The translations under genes were made by a program, and so were the position numbers. 22,027 nucleotides of DNA from contig JAEZJQ010000008.1 of the NCBI GenBank assembly GCA_023436305.1, forward strand, positions 1 through 22,027, written 5' to 3'. Below the pieces are notes generated by a model that was not told the DNA's origin, made no database searches, and saw nothing but the letters and a program-made list of their open reading frames with translations. How positions within the stretch are numbered: the first letter of the stretch is position 1; each line of letters starts with the position of its first letter. Shown here in pieces: positions 14,284 through 22,027 of the stretch. The stretch is from Bacillota bacterium (GTDB lineage Bacteria > Bacillota > UBA4882 > UBA8346).

Positions 14284-15893
14284 GCGCGGTGATGACGATA
14301 TTGGGCTTGGCCGGCGGGCTGGGGCTATTTATTTACGGAATGCAGCTTTGTTCCGAAGGCCTGCAAAAATTAGCCGCCCATCGCCTGAAACAATTTGTCA
14401 AGGTGTTAACCAACAATCCACTGGTGGGACTATTCGTCGGCATTCTGGTGACCATTGGACTACAAAGCAGTAGCGCCACCTCAGCGTTAGTGGTTGGTTT
14501 TGTCAGCGCCAATTTGATGACTTTATCGCAGGCTTTGGGAGTTCTGTTAGGATCGGCCATCGGAGCTTCGTTAACCGCTCAACTGATTGCTTTTAAAATT
14601 ACCGGGTTGGCTCTGCTGTTGATTTTTTTTGGCGCCTTGTTATATATGTTTTCCAAACGGACCAGACAACGGAGTCTAGGCCAGACCATATTGGGGATTG
14701 GCCTGTTATTTTATGGAATGTATGTCATGACCTCCGCTATGGCCCCAGTCCGGGATTATCCGGTGGTGGTCCAAGCCCTGGTCAATTTGGAACGTTTCCC
14801 GGTGCTGGAGTTCTTGCTGGCTATGGCGATTACGGCCATTATTCAATCCAGTCCAGCTTTTTTAGCATTATTAATGTCACTGGCTTCCCATCAACTGGTG
14901 GGACCGCAATCGATCATTCCCTTTGTGCTGGGGGCTCATTTGGGGGGGACGGTGACCGGTATATTATCCTGCATCGGGACACCCGGCCGGGACTCCAAAA
15001 GGGCGGCTATCGCTAATTTCTTTTTTAAATTCATCAATGGACTGTTATTTTTACCTTTTTATCAACCACTCACGGAATTATTGGCTATCACTCCGGCGGA
15101 CATGAATCGCCAAATCGCCAATGTTCACACACTCTTTTCGGTAGGGATGGCTGTTGTCTTTTTGCCGTTCACCAATCTGGTAGCCCGGGTCATGAAACGA
15201 TACATTCCGGATAGGCGTTTGGGTTTGGGTGAAGCAATATATCTTGACGAAAGCGTGCTGGAATTCCCTGAACTAGCGGTGGATCAAGCTGAACGGCAAA
15301 CCTTGGAAATGGGACGTATTGTAAGTGATGAGATGATCGCCCGGGCTCTTCCGGCTATCCGTTATAGCAATGATGAAATTACCGATCATATTGATCGGGT
15401 GGAACTGGCCATTGATGAATTATACAAAAAAATTAGCGGTTTTCTAACCAAACTTGGCAACCGGGAGATTTCCGACGAACTCATGCAACGCAGCATCGCA
15501 ATTTTATATGTGGCCAATGATTTGGAACATATCGGGGATATTATGAGCAATGTGGCCCGGCATGTCCGAAAAATCAGCAATGAAGCCATTGAATTTTCCG
15601 AGGAAGGTATCGCGGAACTCCAGAATATGTACGAACAAGTTTTTGAACACTTTCAGTTGGTGCTAAAGGCGTTTGAAAAATCGGATCAGAACTTGGCCAC
15701 CCGGGTAATTAAGGAGCATCCCCGGATTTTAAAGCTGGAAAAAGAATTACGATACAGCCATTTTGACCGGATGCAAGGGGGCAATCAAAAGACCATGGAC
15801 ACCAGTTCCATTCATCTGGACCTCATCGAATCCATGCTCCGCATCGACGGCCATGCTGTCAATATTGCCCAAGTGGTCTTAGGGATCGTGTGA
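14280..15893 (+). CDS. Na+/phosphate cotransporter with C-terminal PhoU-like domain
   Basis: Membrane carrier of 537 residues of the Na/Pi cotransporter II family (YjbB/NptA-like). It has two related membrane halves, each with the family motif: QSSSATSALVVGF (62-74) and QSSPAFLALL (189-198). About eight hydrophobic segments lie between residues 5 and 310. Residues 345-537 are cytoplasmic helices of the PhoU kind (HIDRVELAIDELYKKI, VANDLEHIGDIMSNVARH, LDLIESMLRIDGHAVNIA). The family moves phosphate with sodium; direction in bacteria is often uncertain and may be export. It overlaps phoU by four bases, so a free PhoU and a fused PhoU-like domain are made together, suggesting shared control of transport. 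Confidence 0.9.
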   Translation: MSAVMTILGLAGGLGLFIYGMQLCSEGLQKLAAHRLKQFVKVLTNNPLVGLFVGILVTIGLQSSSATSALVVGFVSANLMTLSQALGVLLGSAIGASLTAQLIAFKITGLALLLIFFGALLYMFSKRTRQRSLGQTILGIGLLFYGMYVMTSAMAPVRDYPVVVQALVNLERFPVLEFLLAMAITAIIQSSPAFLALLMSLASHQLVGPQSIIPFVLGAHLGGTVTGILSCIGTPGRDSKRAAIANFFFKFINGLLFLPFYQPLTELLAITPADMNRQIANVHTLFSVGMAVVFLPFTNLVARVMKRYIPDRRLGLGEAIYLDESVLEFPELAVDQAERQTLEMGRIVSDEMIARALPAIRYSNDEITDHIDRVELAIDELYKKISGFLTKLGNREISDELMQRSIAILYVANDLEHIGDIMSNVARHVRKISNEAIEFSEEGIAELQNMYEQVFEHFQLVLKAFEKSDQNLATRVIKEHPRILKLEKELRYSHFDRMQGGNQKTMDTSSIHLDLIESMLRIDGHAVNIAQVVLGIV

Positions 15894-15944
15894 TACTTAC
15901 TATCGGTTTCATTTATGCCGATTCAGGCAATAGGGTGTGAATCA

Positions 15945-16763
15945 ATGACTAATCTTGAATCCACTTGGAATAACTTGAAAGTCTTTGATGAACTGGCGGC
16001 CCAAAAGACACCGGTCCATTTGCTCCATCCTTGCGCCAAACTCCTGACCACACTAGTCTATATTACGATGGTGGCCTCGTTTGGGAAATATGATTTGACA
16101 GGGTTATTGCCCTTGATTTTATATCCGGTAATTTTGATCTCCCTGGGGCAACTGCCTGCCGGATACCTAATTAAACGGTTGCTGCTGGTAGTTCCGTTTG
16201 TTTTGTTTGTCGGGATTTTCAATCCGTTATTCGATTCCAACCCGCTGCTGCAGATTGGAAAAATTACGATTTCCGGTGGCTGGATATCCTTCATATCGAT
16301 TTTAATCCGGATGGCCCTGACGATAATGGCGGCTTTGATATTGATAGCCACCGGTGGATTTAATCAGATCGCCGCCGCTCTTTTAGCTTTCAAAGTTCCC
16401 CGGGTTCTTGTTATGCAACTGCTTTTTTTATACCGTTATTTATCGGTCTTACTTGAAGAAACCGCCAGAATTTTACGGGCGTATTCTTTACGCTCCTTCG
16501 ATGCCAAAGGAAATGGGCTTAAATATAAAGTGTGGGGTTCGCTGGTAGGACAATTGCTGCTTAGAACCATTAACCGGGCGGAACGGATTTACCAGGCCAT
16601 GTTATGCCGGGGATTTACCGGGGAGATTCGCTTGCTGAATTCCCGGAAATTGAGTTGGAAGGATCTCCTTTACTTTACAGGATGGACTGTTTTTTTTGGA
16701 TTGACGAGGTTTTATAATATTCCGCTGGGCATCGGCACACTGTTGATAGGAGTTGGAAAATGA
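15945..16763 (+). CDS. ecfT: ECF transporter transmembrane component (EcfT/CbiQ family)
   Basis: Integral membrane coupling subunit of an energy-coupling factor transporter for a vitamin or metal ion, 272 residues. I start at ATG 15945, preceded by AGGGTGTGA at 15932-15940; the in-frame ATG 15915 has no ribosome binding site. LHPCAKLL near the start matches the CbiQ opening, hydrophobic helices follow (roughly 30-150 and the C-terminus), and the two coupling-helix motifs are visible: ILRAYSLRSFDAKG and ERIYQAMLCRGFTGEI, which carry the Ala-Arg-Gly-type signature that grips the ATPase. It overlaps the ATPase gene by four bases (ATGA). No S component or CbiM/CbiN gene is adjacent, so cobalt, nickel or a vitamin remain open. 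Confidence 0.85.
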   Translation: MTNLESTWNNLKVFDELAAQKTPVHLLHPCAKLLTTLVYITMVASFGKYDLTGLLPLILYPVILISLGQLPAGYLIKRLLLVVPFVLFVGIFNPLFDSNPLLQIGKITISGGWISFISILIRMALTIMAALILIATGGFNQIAAALLAFKVPRVLVMQLLFLYRYLSVLLEETARILRAYSLRSFDAKGNGLKYKVWGSLVGQLLLRTINRAERIYQAMLCRGFTGEIRLLNSRKLSWKDLLYFTGWTVFFGLTRFYNIPLGIGTLLIGVGK

Positions 16764-17512
16764 GCCATCACCGGGTGGAAGTTAAAGATTTGGAGTATAG
16801 TTATTCCGGGAGTGTGAAAGCGCTTCAGGGAATTTCGTTTACCATTACCCATGGAGAATCGGTGGGTATTGTTGGGGCCAACGGCGCTGGAAAATCCACC
16901 TTGTTATTGCATTTAATCGGGGCGTTAGTTCCGAATGCCGGCACGGTAAGGGTGGGGGATTATCCCTTAACCAAAGATACACTGGCCAATATCCGAAAAA
17001 GTGTAGGAATGATCTTTCAAGATCCCGACGATCAACTTTTTATGCCCACCGTTTATGATGATGTGGCTTTTGGACCGTTAAACTTAAAGCTGCCCCCGGA
17101 AGAAGTCGATGGCAGGGTATTACGGGCCTTGGAAACCGTGGGTGCTCTCCATTTGAAAGACCGTCCTCCCTACAAGCTTTCCGGAGGCGAAAAACGGGCG
17201 GTGGCCATTGCTTCCGTTTTATCGATGTCACCCGATATTCTGGTAATGGACGAACCAAGCACCGCCCTTGACCCATTGGCCCGGCGCCGTCTGATTAACC
17301 TGTTGGCCACATTTGAACACACCAAAATTATTGCTACCCATGACTTGGACTTGGTGCTTGATCTTTGCGAGCGAACCATGGTCTTGTATGAGGGAAAAAT
17401 AATTGCCGATGGCCCGACAGCTCAATTATTTAATAATGAATCACTCCTGGCACAAGCCCATCTGGAGAAGCCGCTGCGGCTGCAAGCTTGTCCGGTCTGC
17501 AGCGGACCGTAG
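16760..17512 (+). CDS. ecfA: ECF transporter ATPase (EcfA/CbiO family)
   Basis: ATP-hydrolysing subunit of 250 residues that powers the EcfT protein encoded just upstream. All motifs are intact: Walker A GANGAGKST (39-47), Q-loop FQDPDDQLF (Gln87), signature LSGGEKR (140-146), Walker B ILVMDE (Glu165), D-loop ALDP and switch His194 in ATHDLDL. The DPDDQLFMPTVYDDVAFGPLN block is typical of the CbiO/EcfA branch. AGGAG at 16749-16753 is its ribosome binding site inside ecfT. Only one ATPase gene is present, so a homodimer is likely, as in CbiMNQO-type systems. The C-terminus ends in CPVC, a possible metal or redox pair that I would not expect in every member. Confidence 0.92.
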   Translation: MSHHRVEVKDLEYSYSGSVKALQGISFTITHGESVGIVGANGAGKSTLLLHLIGALVPNAGTVRVGDYPLTKDTLANIRKSVGMIFQDPDDQLFMPTVYDDVAFGPLNLKLPPEEVDGRVLRALETVGALHLKDRPPYKLSGGEKRAVAIASVLSMSPDILVMDEPSTALDPLARRRLINLLATFEHTKIIATHDLDLVLDLCERTMVLYEGKIIADGPTAQLFNNESLLAQAHLEKPLRLQACPVCSGP

Positions 17513-17566
17513 GGCAGCATACCCGTTCACCTTCAACCCTCAACTTTATCTGATTTCAATTTTAAT

Positions 17567-17612
17567 AAAACGTTCTCTAAAATAATATTATAATCAGAAG
17601 AGAACGTTTTTT
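17567..17612. terminator. Bidirectional terminator between ecfA and the TetR gene
   Basis: AAAACGTTCTCT (17567-17578) and AGAGAACGTTTT (17599-17610) form a perfect 12-base inverted repeat with a 20-base AT-rich loop. It sits between two convergent genes, and each strand ends in a short T-run. Confidence 0.75.
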
Positions 17613-17655
17613 CCGAGTGGCGCTTATCTTTGAATGTTATTTAGGAAGTGCTATA

Positions 17656-18195
17656 CTAATGAATCAATTTAAAGACGGCCCGTATTAAGTCGTCCTCTAC
17701 ATTAATTTTCGGGCTGGCGTACAGTATTTTCATACTTTCCGAGATCAGACCGTTTATGAATCGCATGGTAATATCGACCGGGACATCGTTGAACTCCTTG
17801 GCTTCGTTTCCCTTGATAATAATTTGGCGGATGAGTTCCCGGTAAGCTTCCTGAAATGCGAGAACGGCAATTTCATATTTGTGTTTCACTTCAAATGCAT
17901 CATTATTGATGAACCATTTCCGGCTTTCGGAAAATATCATTTTCAGTAAAGTGCTAAGTTTCTCATGATAGGACATAATGTCGGTTAATTTATGTTCGAT
18001 CTCCAGGCAGTATTCACGGGCGATTCGGCCTACAATATACTGAAAAATCTCCTCTTTGGTCGCGAAAAACTGATAAATGGTTTTTTTACTGATCTTTAAT
18101 TCCTTGGCCACATCATCCACGGATGTTTTCTTGAATCCAAAATGATTGAAATGTTTTTCAAAACAATCGGCCAGTTGGTCCTTATCCATATTCAT
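17656..18195 (-). CDS. TetR-family transcriptional regulator
   Basis: Predicted DNA-binding repressor of 179 residues. Residues 8-54 form the TetR helix-turn-helix (HFGFKKTSVDDVAKELKISKKTIYQFFATKEEIFQYIV), where TSVDDVAKELKISKKTIYQFF is close to the family pattern. Residues 60-179 are the helical ligand domain, which is too variable to name a ligand. On the minus strand GGAG lies ten bases before ATG 18193-18195; a second ATG two codons in is less well placed. It is divergent from the oxidoreductase gene, with 177 bases between them, the classic layout for control of a neighbour and of itself. A good promoter (18252-18280) faces it. Confidence 0.9.
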   Translation of the reverse strand: MNMDKDQLADCFEKHFNHFGFKKTSVDDVAKELKISKKTIYQFFATKEEIFQYIVGRIAREYCLEIEHKLTDIMSYHEKLSTLLKMIFSESRKWFINNDAFEVKHKYEIAVLAFQEAYRELIRQIIIKGNEAKEFNDVPVDITMRFINGLISESMKILYASPKINVEDDLIRAVFKLIH

Positions 18196-18230
18196 CGGTA
18201 ATCAACTCCAATGAAAGAATTCAAGATAAA

Positions 18231-18245
18231 ACGAAAAACGTTTAT
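18231..18245. promoter_or_regulatory. Inverted repeat at the TetR transcript start
   Basis: ACGAAAAACGTTTAT contains the AAACGTTT core (18236-18243), and with the bases before it AAACG-AAAAA-CGTTT is a symmetric site (about 18229-18243). It covers the first bases of the predicted TetR transcript. It may be the TetR operator or another site of the LacI pair. Confidence 0.4.
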
Positions 18246-18251
18246 AGTTTC

Positions 18252-18280
18252 ATAATAACCAATTCATTCCCGGGGGTCAA
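18252..18280 (-). promoter_or_regulatory. Promoter of the TetR-family gene
   Basis: On the minus strand TTGACC (18280-18275), 17 bases and TATTAT (18257-18252). A separate inverted repeat, ATACTTT / AAAGTAT (18294-18323), lies on the oxidoreductase side, where I see no convincing plus-strand promoter. Confidence 0.65.
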
Positions 18281-18372
18281 GAGTTTTATTACGATACTTT
18301 TGTTATTATTATGTTTAAAGTATTGCCTTATCTTACAAGAATTATTCATTAAAATTACAGAAAGGATGAACG

Positions 18373-19341
18373 ATGATGAAAAAAATTAAATGGGGGGTGT
18401 TGGGTTATGCCCGGATTGCCAAGGATTCGGTTATTCCGGCCATTATCAGAGCTTCCAATTCAGAATTTCATGCCATTGCTTCCCGTGATCCGGCCAAATT
18501 AACGGAATGTCAATCAAAATTTCATTGTCCACAAATTTATGATGACTATGACAAACTGCTGCAGGACCCAGAAATACAGGCGGTATATATTCCGCTGCCC
18601 AATAATCTGCATTACGAATGGACCATCAAAGCCGCCCGCCGGGGCAAACATATCTTATGCGAAAAACCGTTGGCCTTGAATGCCGGACAGTGCCTGGAGA
18701 TGATCAAGGAATGTAACCAAAATAAAGTGATATTAATGGAAGCGTTTATGTACCGTTATAGCGACCGTATCCAAAAAGTCATGGAAGTATTACAAAGCGG
18801 CCGGATTGGCACGGTGAAGTATATCAATTCTTCATTCCGGTTTTTACTGGAGAGGGAGGACGATTATCGTTGGCAACCGGGCCAGGGTGGAGGGTCCTTG
18901 TATGATGTGGGTTGTTATCCCCTTAATTTCGCGGGAATGGTGGCCGGAGCCACTCCGGTGGCCATGTCCGGAGAATATGTGCTTCAAAATGGAGTCGACA
19001 CCATATTCTCGGGCGTATTGAAATATGAAAACGGCCTTATCGCTACCATTCATTGTGGTTTCAACGCTTACTTGCGGGTATATTCCGAAATTGTCGGAAC
19101 CAAGGGAGTATTGGAGATTCCGGATACCTTCTTCGGGAACGCCGGGTTGATTACTGTGATCACTGATGCCGGGAAACAGGAAATTCCGGTGATGGAAAGT
19201 GATCGTTATCGATTACAGATTGAGGATTTCGCGGACGCCGTCATCGAAGGCCGGGAGCCTTTGGTCAGGCTGGAAGAGACTATCCGGAATATGCGGATCA
19301 TTGATCAACTAATGGAGCGGATTAATCCATCGTTGGCTTAA
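18373..19341 (+). CDS. Gfo/Idh/MocA-family NAD(P)-dependent oxidoreductase
   Basis: Cytoplasmic dehydrogenase of 322 residues acting on a sugar or polyol. Residues 5-120 form the Rossmann domain: WGVLGYARIA binds the dinucleotide (GxxGxARIA rather than GxGxxG) and CEKPLAL holds the family Lys98 of the EKP motif. The C-terminal alpha/beta domain has GGGSLYDVGCYPLN, the block carrying the active-site residues in NADP-dependent D-xylose dehydrogenase and dihydrodiol dehydrogenase relatives. The start is ATG 18373 with AAAGGA at 18361-18366; ATG 18376 is an alternative. It is followed by a terminator, so it stands alone. Its place near xylan and xyloglucan enzymes makes a pentose substrate tempting, but the substrate is inference. 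Confidence 0.9.
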   Translation: MMKKIKWGVLGYARIAKDSVIPAIIRASNSEFHAIASRDPAKLTECQSKFHCPQIYDDYDKLLQDPEIQAVYIPLPNNLHYEWTIKAARRGKHILCEKPLALNAGQCLEMIKECNQNKVILMEAFMYRYSDRIQKVMEVLQSGRIGTVKYINSSFRFLLEREDDYRWQPGQGGGSLYDVGCYPLNFAGMVAGATPVAMSGEYVLQNGVDTIFSGVLKYENGLIATIHCGFNAYLRVYSEIVGTKGVLEIPDTFFGNAGLITVITDAGKQEIPVMESDRYRLQIEDFADAVIEGREPLVRLEETIRNMRIIDQLMERINPSLA

Positions 19342-19412
19342 TAAGTTCTTTTATTAGTCGTATTTGAAAGCAATGATTATGAATAAAGTATTATAAAATC
19401 TAATAAAATTTG

Positions 19413-19440
19413 AAGGAGTAGAAAATATACTCCTTTTTTT
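19413..19440 (+). terminator. Terminator of the oxidoreductase gene
   Basis: AAGGAGTA (19413-19420) pairs with TACTCCTT (19428-19435), with a GAAAATA loop and a run of T. Confidence 0.75.
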
Positions 19441-19464
19441 TATGAGGGAGTATTTTTATTAGAC

Positions 19465-19493
19465 TTTACGACTCATTCAAATTCATTTATAAT
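19465..19493 (+). promoter_or_regulatory. Promoter upstream of the Ig/FN3-like surface protein gene
   Basis: TTTACG (19465-19470), 17-base spacer, perfect TATAAT (19488-19493). The predicted start is near 19500, 280 bases before the next gene and 170 before a strong hairpin. Confidence 0.6.
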
Positions 19494-19499
19494 TATATA

Positions 19500-19710
19500 T
19501 AGTAAATGGTAAATACAGGAATAACATTCACGGACATTTAACCGATTAATTTGGACCTTCGGCTGAACAAGTTAAGTTATTGATTAATTCTTACCGAATT
19601 TATACTCGAAAGAGTTTTTACTTTGCGTAATCTGATTTGCAAATCGGTTTCAATCAATGATTTGAAAACAAAACCCAGCCAGGGCATTACTTGGGCTGGG
19701 TTTTGCTGTT
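19500..19710 (+). ncRNA. Possible small RNA or attenuated leader
   Basis: The stretch from a predicted start near 19500 to the hairpin at 19669-19705 has no supported gene. It contains a 4-base hairpin with a GAAA loop (ACTC-GAAA-GAGT, about 19603-19614) and a perfect 12-base palindrome GATTTGCAAATC (19633-19644). If the final hairpin stops transcription, a transcript of about 210 bases results. If it is conditional, this is the leader of the gene at 19780. I could not match it to a riboswitch class. Confidence 0.3.
19669..19706 (+). terminator. Strong hairpin 75 bases before the surface protein gene
   Basis: CAAAACCCAGCC (19669-19680) pairs perfectly with GGCTGGGTTTTG (19694-19705), with a 13-base loop. 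The T-run is only four long, within the right arm. Confidence 0.65.
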
Positions 19711-19779
19711 TGTATCTTGAAAAAAGGGTAAATTGAAATAAAGGAACATGGTTATTATTTTATAAAGCGGGGGATTTTG

Positions 19780-22027
19780 ATGTCAAATTGGAAACGGATA
19801 TTTATTGTATTGATAGGCTTCGGTTTACTTTCATTAATCTATTTCATTCCAATCACCAATGCTGATGTAACTTATCATGAAGTAAAAACAAGCGGCAATG
19901 GACATGAAACATATAATCAAAGTATTCCTTATGAAGGCAGCCGACCGTACCCGGTTCGCGTTTGGTATGAAATTACGATTGGAGGATTGGGGCAATATTT
20001 TGCATCTGAAGGTCCAAGTGTAACCATTACCAATTGTTCTCCAAACGTAACCGGAAGTTATAACAATACTATATCCGGTTATTTTACAGTACCCGCCAAC
20101 CAACAAGCACAATTATATGTCGAAAGCGGCCATGCCTGGAATATCTGGGGAACGGTAAACTGGGGTTCCATCATTCAGGTTAAGCTTAAATATCAATTGG
20201 ATACTACACCACCGGATAAGCCTACCAATTATCGGGTAAAAGATGACAACTCAAAGGGTTCGAAATATATCGATGCCACCAACGCCGTACATATTAATTA
20301 TATCAATCCTGTCCCGTTAATCTGGGATAGTTCAACAGATTACGGAACTACCTATTTTGCAGGATACCCTTCCGGGCCATCCACGGTTAACTATTTAATC
20401 TCCATAAATGGGGTTCCTCAACAGTATTCTATTTATATCCCGATTTTGGGCTATTTATGGCTACCAAAATGGCTTTCAGGAACTGAACACAACATCGATT
20501 TCAATGAAGGCGTTTATGATTTAAGCGTTGTTGCCAAAGATTACGACGGTAACCAAAGTTCACTCAATAATCTACAACTAGTGGTTGATCGTTCGGTCAA
20601 ATCGGTGACTTTGGCGGACGAACCCATTCAATTTAATGGCCGTAACAATATCAATTTCATTTGGAATATTATTACCGATGATTTATCTACTCCGGTCAGA
20701 TATCAGACCGCTTTGACAGATGGTGACAAGACTCCATTGAATTACGATCAACTGGTCGATACAACATTAGCGAAATTCGCCACTCTTTCGAGTAAAAAAA
20801 CCTATTATGCCTGGGTACGGGGCATGGATCAACTTGGGAATCTTTCCGCTAACTGGACATCAACCGGACCTTTTTCACCGGCGCCTGAATCAGCTAGTTT
20901 TACGGGTGTTTCATCCAAAGCATTTAATGAAAATGGCAACCCTAAATATGAAGTGGAATTGACAGTTAGTGACGCCGACACCGTTTCGTATGTAATCGAA
21001 AGACAAGTGGAGGGTGAACTGTCTACCCGTATTCAACTGGTGGAAAAAACATACGCCGAAATGGCCCAAAACCAATTCAAATATGTCGATAGCGCTAATC
21101 TTATCAAACACGGCCAATATCGATATTTTGTATATACTAAAAACGCATTGGACACCAAATCCAGTGAGAATAGCGCGCTGGTCTCAATACAAAATATTGA
21201 AGCGGAATACACCATAACCGGTCCAGCCAATAATTTTATAACAAAAGATTTGACCCAGACCTTCGATATCAATCCAAAAGTTGATGTTGAGGGTGATAAC
21301 TTACGGTTCCGGGTTATTTATAAGTTGGGTGATAAAGTATACGGCACAAACGACCCCTTTGTTACTAATGCGGAAAGTATTACTTTTCCATCCGACGGAG
21401 AATGGAAATGGCGGCTTGAAGTCCAGGAATATTGCGGCAATGAAATCATTACCGTTCAAACTACTGAAAACCAAATCATTTCAATCGATACCACCCCTCC
21501 CGAAGGTTCTTTGACAATCCAATCCCAATTGGATAATCAAATTGTCACGAGTGTTACAAATTCTTGTGACCTATTTTTGTTCCCCAGTTTGAATGATGAT
21601 TATGGTTTGGTTCATTCCGGAGTCCGGAGCATCTATTTTTGGAATAGTGCTAGCCAAACCAGGCCCAGTGACGCCACTTTCATAGCTGTAAATGAAATCC
21701 CGGCCACCGGTATCCCATGGACTCTGGTAGTCGGTTCTGATGGTGACCGGTATATCACTATACAAACGGTCGATAATGCCGGTAATACCTGTACTATCAC
21801 ATATAATATAACATTAGACTTAACACCACCGGGCGATCCTATCAGCTTTACCCATTCCTTTACGGATAACCAGCTAACCATTAACTGGCAAGGGGCTATG
21901 CCGAACGGCGATCTGGCAAAATTCGTGGCCAGCTATACCCCGCCCTTCGGGATTGGAACGGTCACCACGGATGTAATACCCGTAATCGACAACGATACCA
22001 AAACCGGCGGTTTTAATATTCAATTGA
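19780..22027 (+). CDS. Large secreted Ig/FN3-repeat surface protein, 3' end missing
   Basis: The frame is open from ATG 19780 to the window edge: 749 codons plus one base. GGGGG at 19769-19773 is the ribosome binding site. A signal peptide or anchor covers 1-28 (KRIFIVLIGFGLLSLIYFIPITNA). The rest is beta-rich, Ser/Thr/Asn-rich and nearly Cys-free. Domain junctions of the bacterial Ig type recur as DTTPP at 141, DTTPP at 570 and DLTPP at 680. About 388-475 reads like fibronectin III (VSYVIERQVEG, then QYRYFVYTKNALDTKSSENSALVS). No catalytic motif is seen in this part. It may be an adhesin, a cell-surface scaffold or the front of a larger enzyme. Confidence is high that it codes, low for role. 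Confidence 0.85.
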   Translation, partial: MSNWKRIFIVLIGFGLLSLIYFIPITNADVTYHEVKTSGNGHETYNQSIPYEGSRPYPVRVWYEITIGGLGQYFASEGPSVTITNCSPNVTGSYNNTISGYFTVPANQQAQLYVESGHAWNIWGTVNWGSIIQVKLKYQLDTTPPDKPTNYRVKDDNSKGSKYIDATNAVHINYINPVPLIWDSSTDYGTTYFAGYPSGPSTVNYLISINGVPQQYSIYIPILGYLWLPKWLSGTEHNIDFNEGVYDLSVVAKDYDGNQSSLNNLQLVVDRSVKSVTLADEPIQFNGRNNINFIWNIITDDLSTPVRYQTALTDGDKTPLNYDQLVDTTLAKFATLSSKKTYYAWVRGMDQLGNLSANWTSTGPFSPAPESASFTGVSSKAFNENGNPKYEVELTVSDADTVSYVIERQVEGELSTRIQLVEKTYAEMAQNQFKYVDSANLIKHGQYRYFVYTKNALDTKSSENSALVSIQNIEAEYTITGPANNFITKDLTQTFDINPKVDVEGDNLRFRVIYKLGDKVYGTNDPFVTNAESITFPSDGEWKWRLEVQEYCGNEIITVQTTENQIISIDTTPPEGSLTIQSQLDNQIVTSVTNSCDLFLFPSLNDDYGLVHSGVRSIYFWNSASQTRPSDATFIAVNEIPATGIPWTLVVGSDGDRYITIQTVDNAGNTCTITYNITLDLTPPGDPISFTHSFTDNQLTINWQGAMPNGDLAKFVASYTPPFGIGTVTTDVIPVIDNDTKTGGFNIQL

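Noticed and set aside
19500..19668. c-di-GMP-I riboswitch in the surface protein leader
   Set aside because: A GAAA-loop hairpin and a TTTGCG segment are present, but the conserved core (GGACGCAAAGCC-like) and the second tetraloop receptor helix are not recognisable.

Overview
The window looks like chromosomal DNA of a Gram-positive-type, plant-polysaccharide-degrading bacterium, most likely an anaerobic member of the Bacillota. The clues are moderate GC content with AT-rich intergenic regions, AGGAGG-type ribosome binding sites, GTG and TTG starts, sigma-A style promoters (TTGACA, 17 bases, TATAAT-like), U-tract terminators, an ECF transporter and secreted multi-domain enzymes with Thr-Pro linkers. 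Genus cannot be decided from this sequence. CBM2 modules are commoner in Actinomycetota than in Bacillota, so some enzyme parts may have been acquired.

Layout. Bases 1-351 hold the tail of a small STAS/SEC14-like gene and a frameshifted Cys-rich mini-gene. Bases 367-1901 hold a complete transcription unit (promoter, membrane-anchored PpiC-type foldase, terminator). Bases 1902-2658 are a long regulatory region with a second promoter almost identical to the foldase promoter, a cre/LacI-like operator, and the promoter and leader of the first cellulase.

Bases 2659-13431 are the core: a hemicellulose/cellulose locus. It encodes a GH9 endoglucanase (GH9-PA14-CBM2), a GH10 xylanase (CBM4/9/22-like-GH10-CBM2), a LacI-family regulator, a GH74 xyloglucanase (GH74-CBM2) and a second LacI-family regulator interrupted by a one-base frameshift. 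The three enzymes are secreted and end in almost the same CBM2 module, joined by Thr-Pro linkers with in-frame DNA repeats. The order (enzyme-CBM2, lacI) occurs twice, which suggests growth by duplication and module exchange. The two regulators have nearly identical DNA-binding helices and probably share operators; candidate sites are listed. Both cellulase leaders carry an extended Shine-Dalgarno sequence with no gene behind it, resembling the mRNA-stabilising sequence known from Bacillus cry3A.

Bases 13594-17512 form a compact cluster in two translationally coupled pairs: PhoU with a Na/Pi cotransporter, then ECF transporter T and A components of the CbiQ/CbiO type without a substrate-binding partner. 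A bidirectional hairpin separates it from a TetR-family gene on the minus strand, which is divergent from a Gfo/Idh/MocA oxidoreductase gene. After two terminators and a possible small RNA or attenuated leader, the window ends inside a large secreted protein with Ig/FN3-like repeats, open to the last base.

The genes fit one theme: outside the cell, GH9, GH10 and GH74 cut cellulose, xylan and xyloglucan while bound by CBM2, and the foldase may help secreted proteins fold. The LacI pair likely senses sugars and controls the enzymes. The oxidoreductase may act on a released sugar, but that is inference. I saw no tRNA, rRNA, CRISPR array or transposase gene.
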